Shown here one piece after another: positions 42,383 through 52,097 of a stretch of 64,000 bases of DNA. Source of the stretch: Tahibacter harae (lineage in GTDB: Bacteria > Pseudomonadota > Gammaproteobacteria > Xanthomonadales > Rhodanobacteraceae). The notes beneath the pieces are model-generated. The model saw only the letters and a list, made by a program, of their open reading frames with translations, was not told the origin of the DNA and did not search any database. The position numbers and the translations under genes were made by a program. The stretch is from the NCBI RefSeq assembly GCF_024437735.1, contig NZ_JANFQO010000022.1, positions 1 to 64,000 on the forward strand. The letters are read 5' to 3'. How positions within the stretch are numbered: the stretch's first letter is position 1; the number at the start of each line of letters is the position of its first letter.

Positions 42383-44041
42383 TCAGCGCGGCGGCGGCAG
42401 CGCGCCGTACATGAATCTGCCGTCGACCAGGGTTGCCGCGACTTTTGCTGAGGGAATTTCACCGGGCCGGATGAGGAACACATCCGAGTCCAATACCGTG
42501 AGATCCGCCGTCTTGCCTGCGGCAATACTGCCCAGACGCGCCTCGGCGAAGCCGGCGTAGGCCGCGCCGAGTGAAAAACCGCGCAGGGCTTCAACCATCT
42601 TCAGACGCTGGTCCGGCAACCAGCCCCGCGCCGGCTGGCCGGAAAGATCCTGCCGCGTGACCGCGGCGTAGAGGCCCAGCAGCGGGCTGAACTGTTCCAC
42701 CGGAAAATCCGAACCCAGCGCCAGCGGCACGCCGGCGTCGAGGAAGCGCCGCCAGGCATAGGCGCCAGGCAGGCGCGCGCGGCCGATGCGCGCCTGCACC
42801 CAGGGCATGTCGCTGGTGGCGTGGGTGGGCTGCATGGACGCGATCAGGCCCAGCCTGGCGAAGCGCGCGATATCCGGCACCGCGACGATCTGGGCATGCT
42901 CGACGCGCCAGCGGTGATCGCTTTTCGCCTGCGCGCCCAGCACCGCGGCATAGGTGTCCAGCACCAGTTCGTTGCCGCGGTCGCCGATGGCGTGCGTGGC
43001 GACCTGGACCTTGCAGCGTTGCGCCTTTTCCACGCTGCGGCGGAATGCCTGCGGCGAAGTCACCAGCAGGCCGCGGTTGCCCGCATCGTCGCTGTAGTCG
43101 GCCTTGAGCGCGGCGCCGCGGCTGCCCAGGGCGCCATCCACATAGAGCTTTACCGCGCGCATCTGCAGGCGCCCGCCGGCATGGGCGTAGAGGCCGTCGC
43201 GGCACAGCGCGTCCAGCGCCGGGCCGTCCGCATCGGCCATGGTGTAGAGGCGCAGCGGCAGCTTGCCGGCGTCGGCCAGTTCGCGCAGCACGGCCAGGTC
43301 GTCCAGGCTCACGCCGGCGTCGTGCACGCCGGTCAGGCCGGCGGCGAGCAGTTTGTCGAAGGCCAGGGCGTAGGCCTTGCGCTTGAGCGCCGCATCCGGC
43401 TTGGGCACCGCGCCGTCGAGCAGATCCATGGCGGCGTCGACCAGCACGCCGCTGGCCTTGCCGTCCCTGCGTTCTATGCGGCCGCCTTCGGGCTGCCAGT
43501 CGCCGTCCAGATCGCGCGCCGCGCGGCGCAGCGCCGCGCTGTTGGCCCAGCTCGCATGGCCGTCTATACGGCTGAGATAGACGGGGCGGTCGGGAAACGC
43601 GGCGTCCAGGTCGGCCGCCGTGGGAAACACTTTCTCCGGCCAGTCGTTCTGGTCCCAGCCGCGTCCGAGCAGCCAGCTGTCCGGCGGCAGTTGCTGCGCG
43701 TGGGCGCGCAGCCGCGCCAGCACCTCGGCCTTGCTCGCCGTGCCGCGCAGGTCGGCATTGAGCAGGGACAGCCCCAGGCCGAGCACATGGCCGTGGGCGT
43801 CGGTCAGGCCGGGCAGCACGCTGCGACCGCCGGCATCCAGGCGCTGCGCCGCGGGGAACTGCTGCTGCAGGGCGGCGCTGTCGCCGACGGCGAGGATGCG
43901 TCCCGCCTCGTCCCAGGCCAGGGCCTGGGCCTCGGGCACGGCCGCATCCAGGGTATGGATGCGCGCGTTCAGCAGCAGCGTATCGGCGGCGGCCGGGACG
44001 CAGGCCAGGGCGATGAACAGGGCCAGGGTGGATCGCAGCAC
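42383..44041 (-). CDS. Exported YtcJ-like amidohydrolase
   Basis: This is a 552-residue metal-dependent hydrolase of the amidohydrolase superfamily, YtcJ branch. A signal peptide (to about residue 18, ACVPAAA-DTLLLN) is followed by DAHGHVLGLG (HxH metal pair, about 78-81), the long insert GRGWDQNDWPEKVFPTAADLDAAFPDRPVYL typical of YtcJ, KLYVDGALGSRGA, THAIGDRG, WRVEHAQ and LGSDFPVEQF. The substrate is unknown. The start is GTG (44039-44041) with GAGGAG 6 nt upstream. It is divergent from the amino-acid permease. Confidence 0.87.
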   Translation of the reverse strand: MLRSTLALFIALACVPAAADTLLLNARIHTLDAAVPEAQALAWDEAGRILAVGDSAALQQQFPAAQRLDAGGRSVLPGLTDAHGHVLGLGLSLLNADLRGTASKAEVLARLRAHAQQLPPDSWLLGRGWDQNDWPEKVFPTAADLDAAFPDRPVYLSRIDGHASWANSAALRRAARDLDGDWQPEGGRIERRDGKASGVLVDAAMDLLDGAVPKPDAALKRKAYALAFDKLLAAGLTGVHDAGVSLDDLAVLRELADAGKLPLRLYTMADADGPALDALCRDGLYAHAGGRLQMRAVKLYVDGALGSRGAALKADYSDDAGNRGLLVTSPQAFRRSVEKAQRCKVQVATHAIGDRGNELVLDTYAAVLGAQAKSDHRWRVEHAQIVAVPDIARFARLGLIASMQPTHATSDMPWVQARIGRARLPGAYAWRRFLDAGVPLALGSDFPVEQFSPLLGLYAAVTRQDLSGQPARGWLPDQRLKMVEALRGFSLGAAYAGFAEARLGSIAAGKTADLTVLDSDVFLIRPGEIPSAKVAATLVDGRFMYGALPPPR

Positions 44042-44225
44042 GGCGGACTCCTCGCACGGTGTCCGGCAACTGTGGCCGCCGCCGGCAAGACTGACAAGCC
44101 ATGGCGGCGCGGCGGGAACAATCGCATCGGCACCCGCAGGCGGCGTCCTGCCCACCCGCGCCGCAGCCGCATTGCCAATGCCGCAGGCCTGCCCCATCCT
44201 CCGCCATCCCCGCAGAGAGCCGCCG

Positions 44226-45536
44226 ATGAGCGACAGCACCAATCCCGGATATGCACGCCGTCTGGGCGTGCTGGACGCCACCATGGTGGTCGTCGGCGGC
44301 ATCATCGGCTCGGGCATCTTTCTCAACCCCGCCCTGGTTGCGCAGCGCACGGATTCGTCCGGCATGACCCTGCTGGCCTGGGCCCTGGGCGGCGTGTTCG
44401 CCCTGGCCGGCGCCTTCATCTATGCCGAACTCGGCGCGCGCCGGCCCCAGGCCGGCGGCGGCTACGTGTATCTGCGCGAATCCTACGGCCCGCTGATCGC
44501 CTTCCTGTTCGGCTGGATCATGCTGCTGGTCAACTATTCCGGCTCCATCGCCGCGGTGGCGACTACGTTCGCGGTGTATGCCTGCCAGGTCGCCGGCCTG
44601 TCCGACAATCTGGTCAAGCCGCTGGCGGTCGGCGCCATCCTGCTGCTGGCCGGCATCAATTTCTTCGGCATCCGCGCCGGCGCCCTGGTGCAGAACCTGG
44701 CCACGGTGCTCAAGCTGCTGGCGGTGGTCGCCGTCGTCGTGGCCGGCCTGGCCTTTGGCGGCGCGGCCGCGCCGCCGCCCGCCGGTGCCGCGCCCGGCGG
44801 CGGCAGCCTGGGCAGCGCCATGCTGCCGGTGCTGTTCGCGTACAGCGGCTGGTTCTACGTGAACAACATCGCCGGCGAGATCCGCGAGCCGCAGAAGAAC
44901 ATCCCGCGCGCCCTGGTGCTGGGCATGCTCACCTGCACCGCCTGCTACCTGCTGGCCAACTACGCCTATCTGCACGTGCTCGGCCATGCCGGCCTGGCCG
45001 CAAGCAAGGCGCCCGCGGCGGAACTGATGCAGGGTGCGTTCGGCCCCACCGGCGCGGTGCTGATCGCCGCGGGCATCGCGATCTCCACCTTCGGCTTCTG
45101 CAATATCTCCATCCTCGGCGGCGCACGCATGTTCCAGGTGATGGGCGCCGACGGCGTGTTCTTCCGCGCCGCGGCCCATCTCAATCCGCAGTACCGCTCG
45201 CCCGATGTGGCCCTGGCCGGGCTGGCGCTGTGGGCCTGCGTACTGGTGCTCAGCGGCAGCTACGGCCAGCTGCTGGACTACGCCACCGTCGGCGACTGGA
45301 TAGGCAGCGCCATGGTCGCCGCCACCCTGTTCCACTACCGTCGCCACGACGCCGGCAACCATGTGTTCCGCGCGCCGCTGCATCCGCTGCTGGCGCTGGG
45401 CTTCATCGCCGCGGTGGCCTATGTGGTGGTGTCCAGCGCCATCGCCCAGCCGCAGCAGACCCTGATCGGCCTGGGCATCATCGCCGCCGGCGTGCCCGCC
45501 TACTACGCCTGGCGCCGCAGCAACGCCGCGCGCTGA
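44226..45536 (+). CDS. APC-superfamily amino acid permease
   Basis: This is a 436-residue membrane protein with about 12 helices. The APC fold signature [19 protein letters not shown] (about 22-40) contains the substrate-binding GSG-type break in helix 1. [22 protein letters not shown] follows in helix 3, and [27 protein letters not shown] in helix 6/loop. This is the LAT/APC branch of amino acid/cation or exchange transporters; the substrate is not deducible. GAGAG lies a few nt upstream of the ATG. It is divergent from the YtcJ-like hydrolase and upstream of iorAB. Confidence 0.87.
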   Translation: MSDSTNPGYARRLGVLDATMVVVGGIIGSGIFLNPALVAQRTDSSGMTLLAWALGGVFALAGAFIYAELGARRPQAGGGYVYLRESYGPLIAFLFGWIMLLVNYSGSIAAVATTFAVYACQVAGLSDNLVKPLAVGAILLLAGINFFGIRAGALVQNLATVLKLLAVVAVVVAGLAFGGAAAPPPAGAAPGGGSLGSAMLPVLFAYSGWFYVNNIAGEIREPQKNIPRALVLGMLTCTACYLLANYAYLHVLGHAGLAASKAPAAELMQGAFGPTGAVLIAAGIAISTFGFCNISILGGARMFQVMGADGVFFRAAAHLNPQYRSPDVALAGLALWACVLVLSGSYGQLLDYATVGDWIGSAMVAATLFHYRRHDAGNHVFRAPLHPLLALGFIAAVAYVVVSSAIAQPQQTLIGLGIIAAGVPAYYAWRRSNAAR

Positions 45537-45639
45537 AGCGTGCGCCCAACCGCGGCCGCGGCACGGCCGGCGGCAGCCCGGCCCCTGTTCGCCTTCCGGC
45601 GCTGCTGCGACAATCCCGGCCTGCATTGCGGAGAGTCAA

Positions 45640-46185
45640 ATGCCCTCACCCCCTTTGAAGACCGGGAAACAGCCCAGCGCGCCCGTCGCTGCGGCCGAGC
45701 CCGGTCCTATCGAGCTGACCATCAACGGCGAGACCTACCGCCACTCCGGCGCGCCGGACATGCCGCTGCTGTGGTATCTGCGCGACGTGCTGCGCCTGAC
45801 CGGCAGCAAGTTCGGCTGCGGCGTAGGTCAGTGCGGCGCCTGCACCGTGCATGTGGACGGCAAGGCGCAGCGCTCCTGCCTGCTGCCGGTGAGCGCCCTG
45901 GCCGGCCAGTCCATCACCACGATCGAAGGCCTGGCCAGCGGTGAGGACCTGCACGCCGTGCAGCAGGCCTGGGTGGAGGAAGACGTGCCCCAGTGCGGCT
46001 ACTGCCAGGCCGGCCAGATCATGGCCGCGGTGGACCTGCTCAAGCGCAAGGCCCAGCCCAGCGACAGCGACATCGCCCAGCTCACCAACCTGTGCCGCTG
46101 CGGCACCTACCCGCGCATCCGCAAGGCGGTCAAGCGCGCCGCCCAGCTGATCGCCGCCGCACGCACGGCCGAGGCCAAGCCATGA
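45640..46185 (+). CDS. iorA: Isoquinoline 1-oxidoreductase-like small subunit ([2Fe-2S])
   Basis: This is a 181-residue iron-sulfur subunit of a molybdenum hydroxylase. A plant-type [2Fe-2S] domain has [17 protein letters not shown] (about 62-78) and a distal cysteine in QRSCLLPV. The second, all-helical domain has [18 protein letters not shown] and [15 protein letters not shown]. It passes electrons from the molybdopterin subunit to an acceptor. GGAGAG is upstream of the ATG. It is coupled to iorB by an ATGA overlap. Confidence 0.88.
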   Translation: MPSPPLKTGKQPSAPVAAAEPGPIELTINGETYRHSGAPDMPLLWYLRDVLRLTGSKFGCGVGQCGACTVHVDGKAQRSCLLPVSALAGQSITTIEGLASGEDLHAVQQAWVEEDVPQCGYCQAGQIMAAVDLLKRKAQPSDSDIAQLTNLCRCGTYPRIRKAVKRAAQLIAAARTAEAKP

Positions 46186-48428
46186 GCGGACTGAGCCGGC
46201 GCCAGTTCATCCGCGTGATGCTGTCGGCCAGCGGCGCCCTGGTCGTGGGCGTAGGCCCGGCCTCCGCCGCGTTCACGCCCACCGTGCCCATGGAACTGCT
46301 GGGCGAGGCGCTGACCTCGCTCGGTGCCTTCGTACGCATAGAACGCAACAACCGCATTGTCATCGGCGCGCGCGGCTGCGAGATCGGCCAGGGCGTCATC
46401 ACCTCGCTGCCCATGCTCGTGGCCGAGGAACTGGACGCGGACTGGACCCGCGTGCGCGTGGAACAGCTGCCCTACGGCTACGAGATAGGCCCGGACGGCC
46501 CGACCAACCGCTACGGCCCCCAGGGCGCCGGCGGCAGCACCAGCATCACCGACGGCTGGAAGGATCTGCGCCAGGCCGGCGCCGTCGCGCGCTGGCTGCT
46601 GATCGAAGCCGCCGCGCAGCACTGGCAGCTGCCGCACGAACGCATCAGCACCGAGGCCAGCCACGTCGTCCACCCGGACGGCACGCGCATGCCCTATGCC
46701 GAACTGGTGGAGCGCGCCGCGGCGATACTGCCGCCGGCCGAGCCGGTGCCGGTGAAGACGCCGGACCAGTTCCGCGTCATCGGCAAGCCCGCGCGCACGG
46801 TGGACGCCCGCGCCATCGTCACCGGCCAGGCCCAGTTCGGCATCGACGCCTATCTCGGCGGCGCGCTGGTCGCGGTCATGCTGCGTTGTCCGCATCTGGA
46901 CGGCAGCGTGGAATCGGTCGACGACAGCGATGCGCGCAAGGTCGCCGGCGTGCGCGAGGTATTCGCACTGGACGGCCCGGTGCCGGGTTCGTCCTTCGAC
47001 GGCAACCTCGCCGCCGGCGTAGTCGTGCTGGCCGACAACACCTGGGCCGCCCTGAAGGGCCGCAACGCGCTCAAGGTGACCTGGAAGCCCGGTCCCTGGG
47101 CCGAGGAATCCACCGCGAAGCTCGAAGCCCAGGCCGCCGAGGCGTTCAAGGGCGAAGGCGTGAACGTGCGCACGGACGGCGACATGGCCGCGGCGCGCAA
47201 GGCGGCCAAGCGCGTGCTGGAAGCGCGCTACCAGGTGCCGTTCCTGGCCCACGCCACCATGGAACCGCCGGCCGCGCTCATCAAGATCGAGCCCGACCGC
47301 GCCCTGTTCATTGGCTCGCTGCAGAACCCCAGCGGCGCCTCCAGCGTCATCGCCAACCTCACCGGCCTGGCGCGGGAGAAGATCGAGATACGCATGACCC
47401 GCGCCGGCGGCGGCTTCGGCCGGCGCCTGGAGAACGACTACGTCGCCGAAGCGGTGATGATCGCCAAGAAGGCGGGCAAGCCGGTCAAGCTGCTGTGGAC
47501 CCGCGACGACGACCTGCGCCACGACTTCTACCGCCCCTTCGGCGTGCACCAGATGAGCGCGACGCTGGACCGCAAGAACCAGCTCACCGGCTTCGCGCAC
47601 CTGTGCGCGGCGACCTCGCTGAACTACCGCATTGCGCGCAAGAAGGAACGCCCGCCCGGCCAGGGCTGCCTGGAAGCCGACGATTTCCCCGCCGGCCTGC
47701 TGCCCAACCTGGACAAGCGCTTCTTCAGCCTGGAATCGGGCATGCCGCGCGGCCCCTGGCGCGCACCGCTGCATACCTTTCATGCCTTCGCCGTGCAGAG
47801 CTTCATCGACGAGATCGCGGTGGAGACCAAGCAGGATGCCGTCGCCCTGCGCCTGGCCCTGCTCGGCGAAGCGCGCGAGCTGGATTACTCCGGCCACGGC
47901 GGGCCCAAGTTCGATACCGGCCGCCTGGCCGCGGTGCTGAGCCGCTGTGCCGAGGCGATCGACTGGAAGCGCAAGCGCAGCGACGGCCGCGGCGTGGGCA
48001 TCGCCTGCCATTTCACCTTCGGCGGCTATGCCGCGCACGCCTTCGAGGTTTCCGTCGACGGCCGCGACCTGCGCATACACCGCGCCATCTGCGTGGCCGA
48101 CGTGGGCCGCGTGGTCAATCCGCTGGGCGTGGAAGCGATGATGATGGGCGGCACCATCGATGGCATCTCCACCGCGCTGAACCTGGCCATCACGGTCAAG
48201 GACGGCCAGGTGCAGCAGTCCAGCTTCGGCGACTACGCCCTGGGCCGCATGGCGCAGATGCCCAATGAGGTCGAGGTCATCATCCTGCCCAGCGAACTCG
48301 AACCGTCCGGCGCCGGCGAAATGGGCATTCCCAGCGTGGCGCCGGCCCTGGCCAACGCGATCTACGCAGCCACCACGGTGCGGGTGCGCAAGCTGCCGAT
48401 ATTGCCGGAGCTGAACCGGTTGCTTTGA
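46182..48428 (+). CDS. iorB: Isoquinoline 1-oxidoreductase/aldehyde oxidase-like molybdopterin subunit
   Basis: This is a 748-residue protein. A twin-arginine signal ([20 protein letters not shown], residues 4-23) sends the folded enzyme to the periplasm. Molybdopterin-binding motifs include [58 protein letters not shown] and the catalytic glutamate region [19 protein letters not shown]. Relatives hydroxylate N-heterocycles or oxidise aldehydes; the substrate is unknown. A separate FAD subunit is absent, as in Ior enzymes that use a cytochrome acceptor. A strong terminator follows. Confidence 0.9.
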   Translation: MSGLSRRQFIRVMLSASGALVVGVGPASAAFTPTVPMELLGEALTSLGAFVRIERNNRIVIGARGCEIGQGVITSLPMLVAEELDADWTRVRVEQLPYGYEIGPDGPTNRYGPQGAGGSTSITDGWKDLRQAGAVARWLLIEAAAQHWQLPHERISTEASHVVHPDGTRMPYAELVERAAAILPPAEPVPVKTPDQFRVIGKPARTVDARAIVTGQAQFGIDAYLGGALVAVMLRCPHLDGSVESVDDSDARKVAGVREVFALDGPVPGSSFDGNLAAGVVVLADNTWAALKGRNALKVTWKPGPWAEESTAKLEAQAAEAFKGEGVNVRTDGDMAAARKAAKRVLEARYQVPFLAHATMEPPAALIKIEPDRALFIGSLQNPSGASSVIANLTGLAREKIEIRMTRAGGGFGRRLENDYVAEAVMIAKKAGKPVKLLWTRDDDLRHDFYRPFGVHQMSATLDRKNQLTGFAHLCAATSLNYRIARKKERPPGQGCLEADDFPAGLLPNLDKRFFSLESGMPRGPWRAPLHTFHAFAVQSFIDEIAVETKQDAVALRLALLGEARELDYSGHGGPKFDTGRLAAVLSRCAEAIDWKRKRSDGRGVGIACHFTFGGYAAHAFEVSVDGRDLRIHRAICVADVGRVVNPLGVEAMMMGGTIDGISTALNLAITVKDGQVQQSSFGDYALGRMAQMPNEVEVIILPSELEPSGAGEMGIPSVAPALANAIYAATTVRVRKLPILPELNRLL

Positions 48429-48463
48429 GGCCGGGATTCGGAATTCGGGCGAGGCTGACCTAA

Positions 48464-48498
48464 AGCTGCGCCGCCGGCGACGGCGGCGCAGCTTTTTT
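48464..48498 (+). terminator. Strong intrinsic terminator between iorB and hom
   Basis: A perfect 14-bp stem (48464-48477 with 48481-48494) and a 3-nt loop are followed by TTTTTT (48493-48498) on the plus strand, ending iorAB. On the minus strand the same hairpin directly follows the hom stop codon but has only three T, so it may act in both directions with unequal strength. Confidence 0.9.
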
Positions 48499-48503
48499 GC
48501 CAT

Positions 48504-49607
48504 TTAGCGATTGCCGAGAATTTCCAAGGTATCCGCCAGCAGGCCCTGCGCCGTGACATCGGCGCCAGCACCGGGACCGACCACGACCAGCGGACGTTCG
48601 CGGTAGCGCGTGGTGGTGAAGGCGAACAGGTTGTCCGCGCCGCGCAGCGCGGCGCAGGGATGGTCCGCATCCACCGCGCGCAGGCCGACGCGGGCACGGC
48701 CGGACACATCCAGCGAGGCGAGGTAGCGCAGCACCTTGCCCTGGGACCGGGCTTCGCGGAAGCGGCGCTCCACATAGGTGTCGATCTCGCCCAGGCGCGC
48801 CTGGAAGGCCTTGCTGTCCAGCGCGGCCAGGTGCGGCGGCACCAGTCCTTCGACCTCCACTTCCGATTCCTCCAGCTCCACGCCGGCGACGCGGGCCAGG
48901 ATCAGCAGCTTGCGCGCCACATCCGCGCCGGAAAGGTCCGCGCGCGGATCCGGCTCGGTATAGCCGCGCTCGCGCGCCTCGTGCAGCAGGGCCGAGAACG
49001 GCTGGCTGCCGTCGTAGCGGTTGAACAGGAACGAGAGCGAACCCGACAGCACGCCGTCCAGCGCCAGCAGGCGGTCGCCGCTGCGGCACAGCCGGCGCAG
49101 GCTGGACAGGGCCGGCAGGCCGGCGCCGACCGTGGCGCTGTCGCCGTAGCGCGTATCGCCGTGGCGGCGCGCGCGCTGCACTTCATGCCAGTCGGCCAGG
49201 CGGCTGCCCTGGGCGATCTTGTTGGCGGTGACCACGTGTATGCCCTGGGCCAGCCAGCGCGCATGGCGCTGCGCCACGGCCTGGGCCGGGGTGGCGTCGA
49301 TCACGATGCGCAGCGGCAGCTCGCTGGACTTGAGCACCGCGGCGACGGCGTCGAGATCGCAGCTGGCCGAATCTTCCAGCCGCGGCAGCAGGTCGGCGCT
49401 GGCCAGCCCGGCGGGATCGAACAGGCTGTGGCGCGAATTGGCCACGCCGAGCAGGCGCAGCGGCGCGACATCGGCCGCGGTTTCTTCCAGCAGGCGCAGC
49501 AGCGCGCCGCCGACCAGGCCGGTGCCGAGTACGACGACCGCAGCCTGGGCCGCATCCGGGGCGAGCCGCGGCGTGGAATGGGTGACCGCCAGTGCCACGG
49601 CGCTCAT
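48504..49607 (-). CDS. hom: Homoserine dehydrogenase (monofunctional, no ACT domain)
   Basis: This is a 367-residue protein. The NAD(P)-binding motif is VVVLGTGLVGGALLRLLEE (about 24-42). The catalytic part has HVVTANKIAQGS (catalytic lysine region), YGDSATVGAGLPALSSLR, and LSGSLSFLFNRYDGSQPFSALLHEARERGYTEPDPRADLSGADVARKLLIL, the homoserine dehydrogenase signature with its lysine. No ACT domain is present, so allosteric control by threonine is unlikely. It supplies homoserine to MetX and MetB, encoded upstream in the same operon. Its ATG overlaps the metB stop. Confidence 0.92.
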   Translation of the reverse strand: MSAVALAVTHSTPRLAPDAAQAAVVVLGTGLVGGALLRLLEETAADVAPLRLLGVANSRHSLFDPAGLASADLLPRLEDSASCDLDAVAAVLKSSELPLRIVIDATPAQAVAQRHARWLAQGIHVVTANKIAQGSRLADWHEVQRARRHGDTRYGDSATVGAGLPALSSLRRLCRSGDRLLALDGVLSGSLSFLFNRYDGSQPFSALLHEARERGYTEPDPRADLSGADVARKLLILARVAGVELEESEVEVEGLVPPHLAALDSKAFQARLGEIDTYVERRFREARSQGKVLRYLASLDVSGRARVGLRAVDADHPCAALRGADNLFAFTTTRYRERPLVVVGPGAGADVTAQGLLADTLEILGNR

Positions 49608-50791
49608 GCACGTATCCTCTGTTTGGCGTTGGCCGCGGCTTCGGCGCGTTCCAGGCCGGCGCGGATATCGGCCACCAGATCCTGCGCATCCTCGATGCCC
49701 ACGGACAGGCGCAGCAGGTTGTCGGCGATGCCCGCCGCGCGGCGCGCTTCCACCGCCATGGCCGCATGCGTCATCGAGGCCGGATGCGCGACCAGGCTTT
49801 CCACGCCGCCCAGCGATTCGGCCAGCGAGAAACACTTCAGGCCGTCCAGGAACGCGGCGATGCCGTCATTGTCCGCCGCCAGCTCGAAGCTCAGCATGGC
49901 GCCGAAGCCGGACTGCTGGCGCGCCGCCAGCGCATGGCCCGGATGATCGGCCAGGCCCGGGTAGTAGACCTTCTCCACCGCCGCATGGCCCTGCAGCAGT
50001 TCCGCCAGAGCGGCCGCGTTCTCCTGGTGTGCGCGCAGGCGCGGGCCCAGCGTGCGCAGGCCGCGCAGGGTGAGGAAGCTGTCGAACGGCGCGCCGGTCA
50101 GGCCGATGCAGTTGGCCCACCAGGTCAGCTGCTGCGCGACCGCGGGATCCTTGGCCACCACCGCGCCGCCGACCACATCGCTATGGCCGTTGATGTACTT
50201 GGTGGTGGAGTGGACGACGATGTCCGCGCCCAGGGTGATGGGCTGCTGCAGCGCCGGCGAGAGGAAAGTGTTGTCGACCACGACCAGGGCGCCCGCCGCG
50301 TGCGCGGCCTGGGCGACGTGGCGCACGTCGGTGATGCGCAGCAGCGGGTTGGACGGCGTTTCCACCCAGACCAGGGCCGGCTTGTCGGCCAGCGCCTCGG
50401 CCAGGGCCAGCGGATCGGTCAGGTTGACGAAGCGCACCTGGAAGCGGCCCTTCTTCTGCCAGGCGTCGAGCAGGCGCCAGGTGCCGCCGTAGCAGTCGTG
50501 CGCGGCGATCACGGTCGCGCCGGCCGGCACCAGTTCCAGCACCAGGGCCACCGCCGCCATGCCGCTGGCCGTCACCACCGCGCCGGCGCCGTGTTCGAGT
50601 TCGGCCAGGGCGTTGCCGAGCAGGTCGCGGGTGGGGTTGCCGCTGCGCGAATAGTCGTAGGCACGCTTCTGGCCGAAGCCGGCGAAGGTGTAGTTGGTGG
50701 ACAGGTGCAGGGCCGGTACCACCGCACCGTGCTGGGTGTCGGATTCGATGCCGGCGCGCACGGCGCGGGTGTTGGCGGTCAGTTCGCTCAT
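49604..50791 (-). CDS. metB: Cystathionine gamma-synthase / O-succinylhomoserine (thiol)-lyase
   Basis: This is a 395-residue Cys/Met-metabolism PLP enzyme. It has GAVVPALHLSTNYTFAGFG, DYSRSGNPTRDLL, VVTASGMAAVALVL, PSNPLLRITDV, VDNTFLSPALQQP, the PLP-lysine site VHSTTKYINGHSDVVGG (about 205) and LRLSVGIEDAQDLVADI. It condenses an acyl-homoserine with cysteine. The gene lies 19 nt after metX and overlaps hom, fitting the pathway order homoserine, O-acylhomoserine, cystathionine. Confidence 0.92.
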   Translation of the reverse strand: MSELTANTRAVRAGIESDTQHGAVVPALHLSTNYTFAGFGQKRAYDYSRSGNPTRDLLGNALAELEHGAGAVVTASGMAAVALVLELVPAGATVIAAHDCYGGTWRLLDAWQKKGRFQVRFVNLTDPLALAEALADKPALVWVETPSNPLLRITDVRHVAQAAHAAGALVVVDNTFLSPALQQPITLGADIVVHSTTKYINGHSDVVGGAVVAKDPAVAQQLTWWANCIGLTGAPFDSFLTLRGLRTLGPRLRAHQENAAALAELLQGHAAVEKVYYPGLADHPGHALAARQQSGFGAMLSFELAADNDGIAAFLDGLKCFSLAESLGGVESLVAHPASMTHAAMAVEARRAAGIADNLLRLSVGIEDAQDLVADIRAGLERAEAAANAKQRIRA

Positions 50792-50810
50792 GATCGGAGA
50801 GTCCTTGCAA

Positions 50811-51836
50811 TCAACAGCTGGAGAGAGCGGCGGCAACCAGCGCGCCTATGCGGGCGGTTTCCTTGAGAAAAGCGTCGTGGCCGTAACGCGAGTCGATCTC
50901 GTGGTAGCGCGCGCCGGCGGCGGCGGCCAGATCGCGCAGGTCCTGCACCGGCACCAGGCGGTCGCTGCTGACCGCAACCACGTCGCAGGGCAGGCGCAGG
51001 CCGGTCACGTCGACGCGGTGCAGGTCGATGGATTCGGACAGGCTGAGGTAGCGCTGCGCGTCGAAGCGCGCGACGAACTTGCGCCCGGCGGCGGCGAGGT
51101 AATCCTCGACCGGAAAATGGAAGCGGCCGTCGCGGAATTCGGGCTCGGCGTCGAAGCGCTCGGCGAATTCGTCGGCGCCGCGGTAGGTGGTCATGGCCAG
51201 CTGGCGCGCCAGGCCCAGCGCCGCGTCCACCGTGCCGGCGGCGACGCCGGCGCGCACGATCTCGCGCTGGATCGCACGCAGCGCCGTAGCCAGCGGGTGG
51301 GCGCGGTGGGCGCCGCTGATCGCGACCAGGCGGCCCAGGCGCGCCGGATGGCGCGCGGCCAGGGCCAGGCCGACCATGGCGCCGTAGGAGGAACCGATGA
51401 AGGCCTTGGCCTGGACGATGCCCAGCGCATCGAGCAGGGCGACCAGGGCCTCGGCCTGGTCCTCGCTGGACACCGCGGCGGCGCCGTCCAGGTCGGCGGC
51501 GGCGAGCCAGTCGATGCTGAGCACGCGGTGGCTGGCCAGGTCCAGCGGCTTGCCGGTGCCGACCAGGTCGTCCCACCAGCCGGCGCTGCCGGCATGGCTG
51601 CACACGTCGCGGCTGGCGGAGATACCGCCCTGGACGATGACGGTGGGCGCATCGGCCGCGCCATGCCAGAAATAGCGCAGGGTGACCGTGCACGGGCCGC
51701 GGCCGTAGCGCGGCGTGATGCGGACCACGGCTTCACTGTGCGCCGGGCGCGGAATCGGCTGCAGGAAAGCGGCGGATTCGTAGGCGAACGGCGCCGCATC
51801 GAAAGCGGCGAAGGAAGTGGCGCTGGTGAGGCTCAT
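50811..51836 (-). CDS. metX: MetX-family homoserine O-acyltransferase (probably succinyltransferase)
   Basis: This is a 341-residue alpha/beta hydrolase. Features are TVIVQGGISASRDVCSH (oxyanion segment), FIGSSYGAMVGLALA (nucleophile Ser in GSSYG, about 152), VSSDRLVPVQDL (Asp) and DSRYGHDAFL (His). MetX proteins of Xanthomonadales mainly use succinyl-CoA rather than acetyl-CoA; the assignment here rests on that and on the metB partner. It is first in metX-metB-hom, behind an S-box riboswitch. GGAG lies 6 nt before the ATG. Confidence 0.88.
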   Translation of the reverse strand: MSLTSATSFAAFDAAPFAYESAAFLQPIPRPAHSEAVVRITPRYGRGPCTVTLRYFWHGAADAPTVIVQGGISASRDVCSHAGSAGWWDDLVGTGKPLDLASHRVLSIDWLAAADLDGAAAVSSEDQAEALVALLDALGIVQAKAFIGSSYGAMVGLALAARHPARLGRLVAISGAHRAHPLATALRAIQREIVRAGVAAGTVDAALGLARQLAMTTYRGADEFAERFDAEPEFRDGRFHFPVEDYLAAAGRKFVARFDAQRYLSLSESIDLHRVDVTGLRLPCDVVAVSSDRLVPVQDLRDLAAAAGARYHEIDSRYGHDAFLKETARIGALVAAALSSC

Positions 51837-51924
51837 GCGGGTCTCCGGCAGTGGTCGAGCCTCCTGCGGGAACCGGCGACGGCGGCGGCAGCGGCGCCCG
51901 GAGACACCGGACGGCTGCGGCTAC

Positions 51925-52031
51925 CCATCTCTCGGCATGGCGCGTGCGCGCCTCCGTAGGAGTTGGCACCGTGCGGTTTCCCGTCGGTTGCCCCGGCTTC
52001 CAAGGGCCTTTCCCTCAGCCGGTCTCGATGG
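51925..52031 (-). promoter_or_regulatory. SAM-I (S-box) riboswitch ahead of metX-metB-hom
   Basis: Reading the minus strand, the conserved S-box core is present in order: CTGAGGGAAAGGCCCTTGG, AGCCGGGGCAACC, then after a short variable arm GGTGCCAACTCC and finally GAGAGATGG. The outer helix P1 pairs CCATC (52027-52031) with GATGG (51925-51929). About 107 nt is a normal aptamer size. A GC-rich stretch of about 88 nt follows to the metX ATG with no U-tract, so control is probably translational or Rho-linked. High S-adenosylmethionine should repress the operon. Confidence 0.88.
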
Positions 52032-52043
52032 ATCGTGGGCGGC

Positions 52044-52072
52044 ACTTTAGTTGCCGCCCGCCGCTTCGTCAA
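52044..52072 (-). promoter_or_regulatory. Sigma-70 promoter of the met operon
   Basis: On the minus strand, TTGACG (52067-52072) and TAAAGT (52044-52049) are separated by exactly 17 nt. The predicted start is near 52037, just ahead of the riboswitch P1 helix, which supports both calls. Confidence 0.75.
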
Positions 52073-52073
52073 T

Positions 52074-52097
52074 AGACGTTTAGACGGCTAAACGTCC
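52074..52097. promoter_or_regulatory. Operator-like inverted repeat and tandem 8-mers next to the met -35 box
   Basis: GACGTTTAG (52075-52083) and CTAAACGTC (52088-52096) form a perfect 9-bp inverted repeat with a 4-bp spacer. The same DNA reads as three consecutive 8-mers, AGACGTTT, AGACGGCT and AAACGTCC, each one or two bases from the MetJ box AGACGTCT. It ends 2 bp from the -35 hexamer. A methionine-responsive repressor is plausible, but its identity is unknown. Confidence 0.55.
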
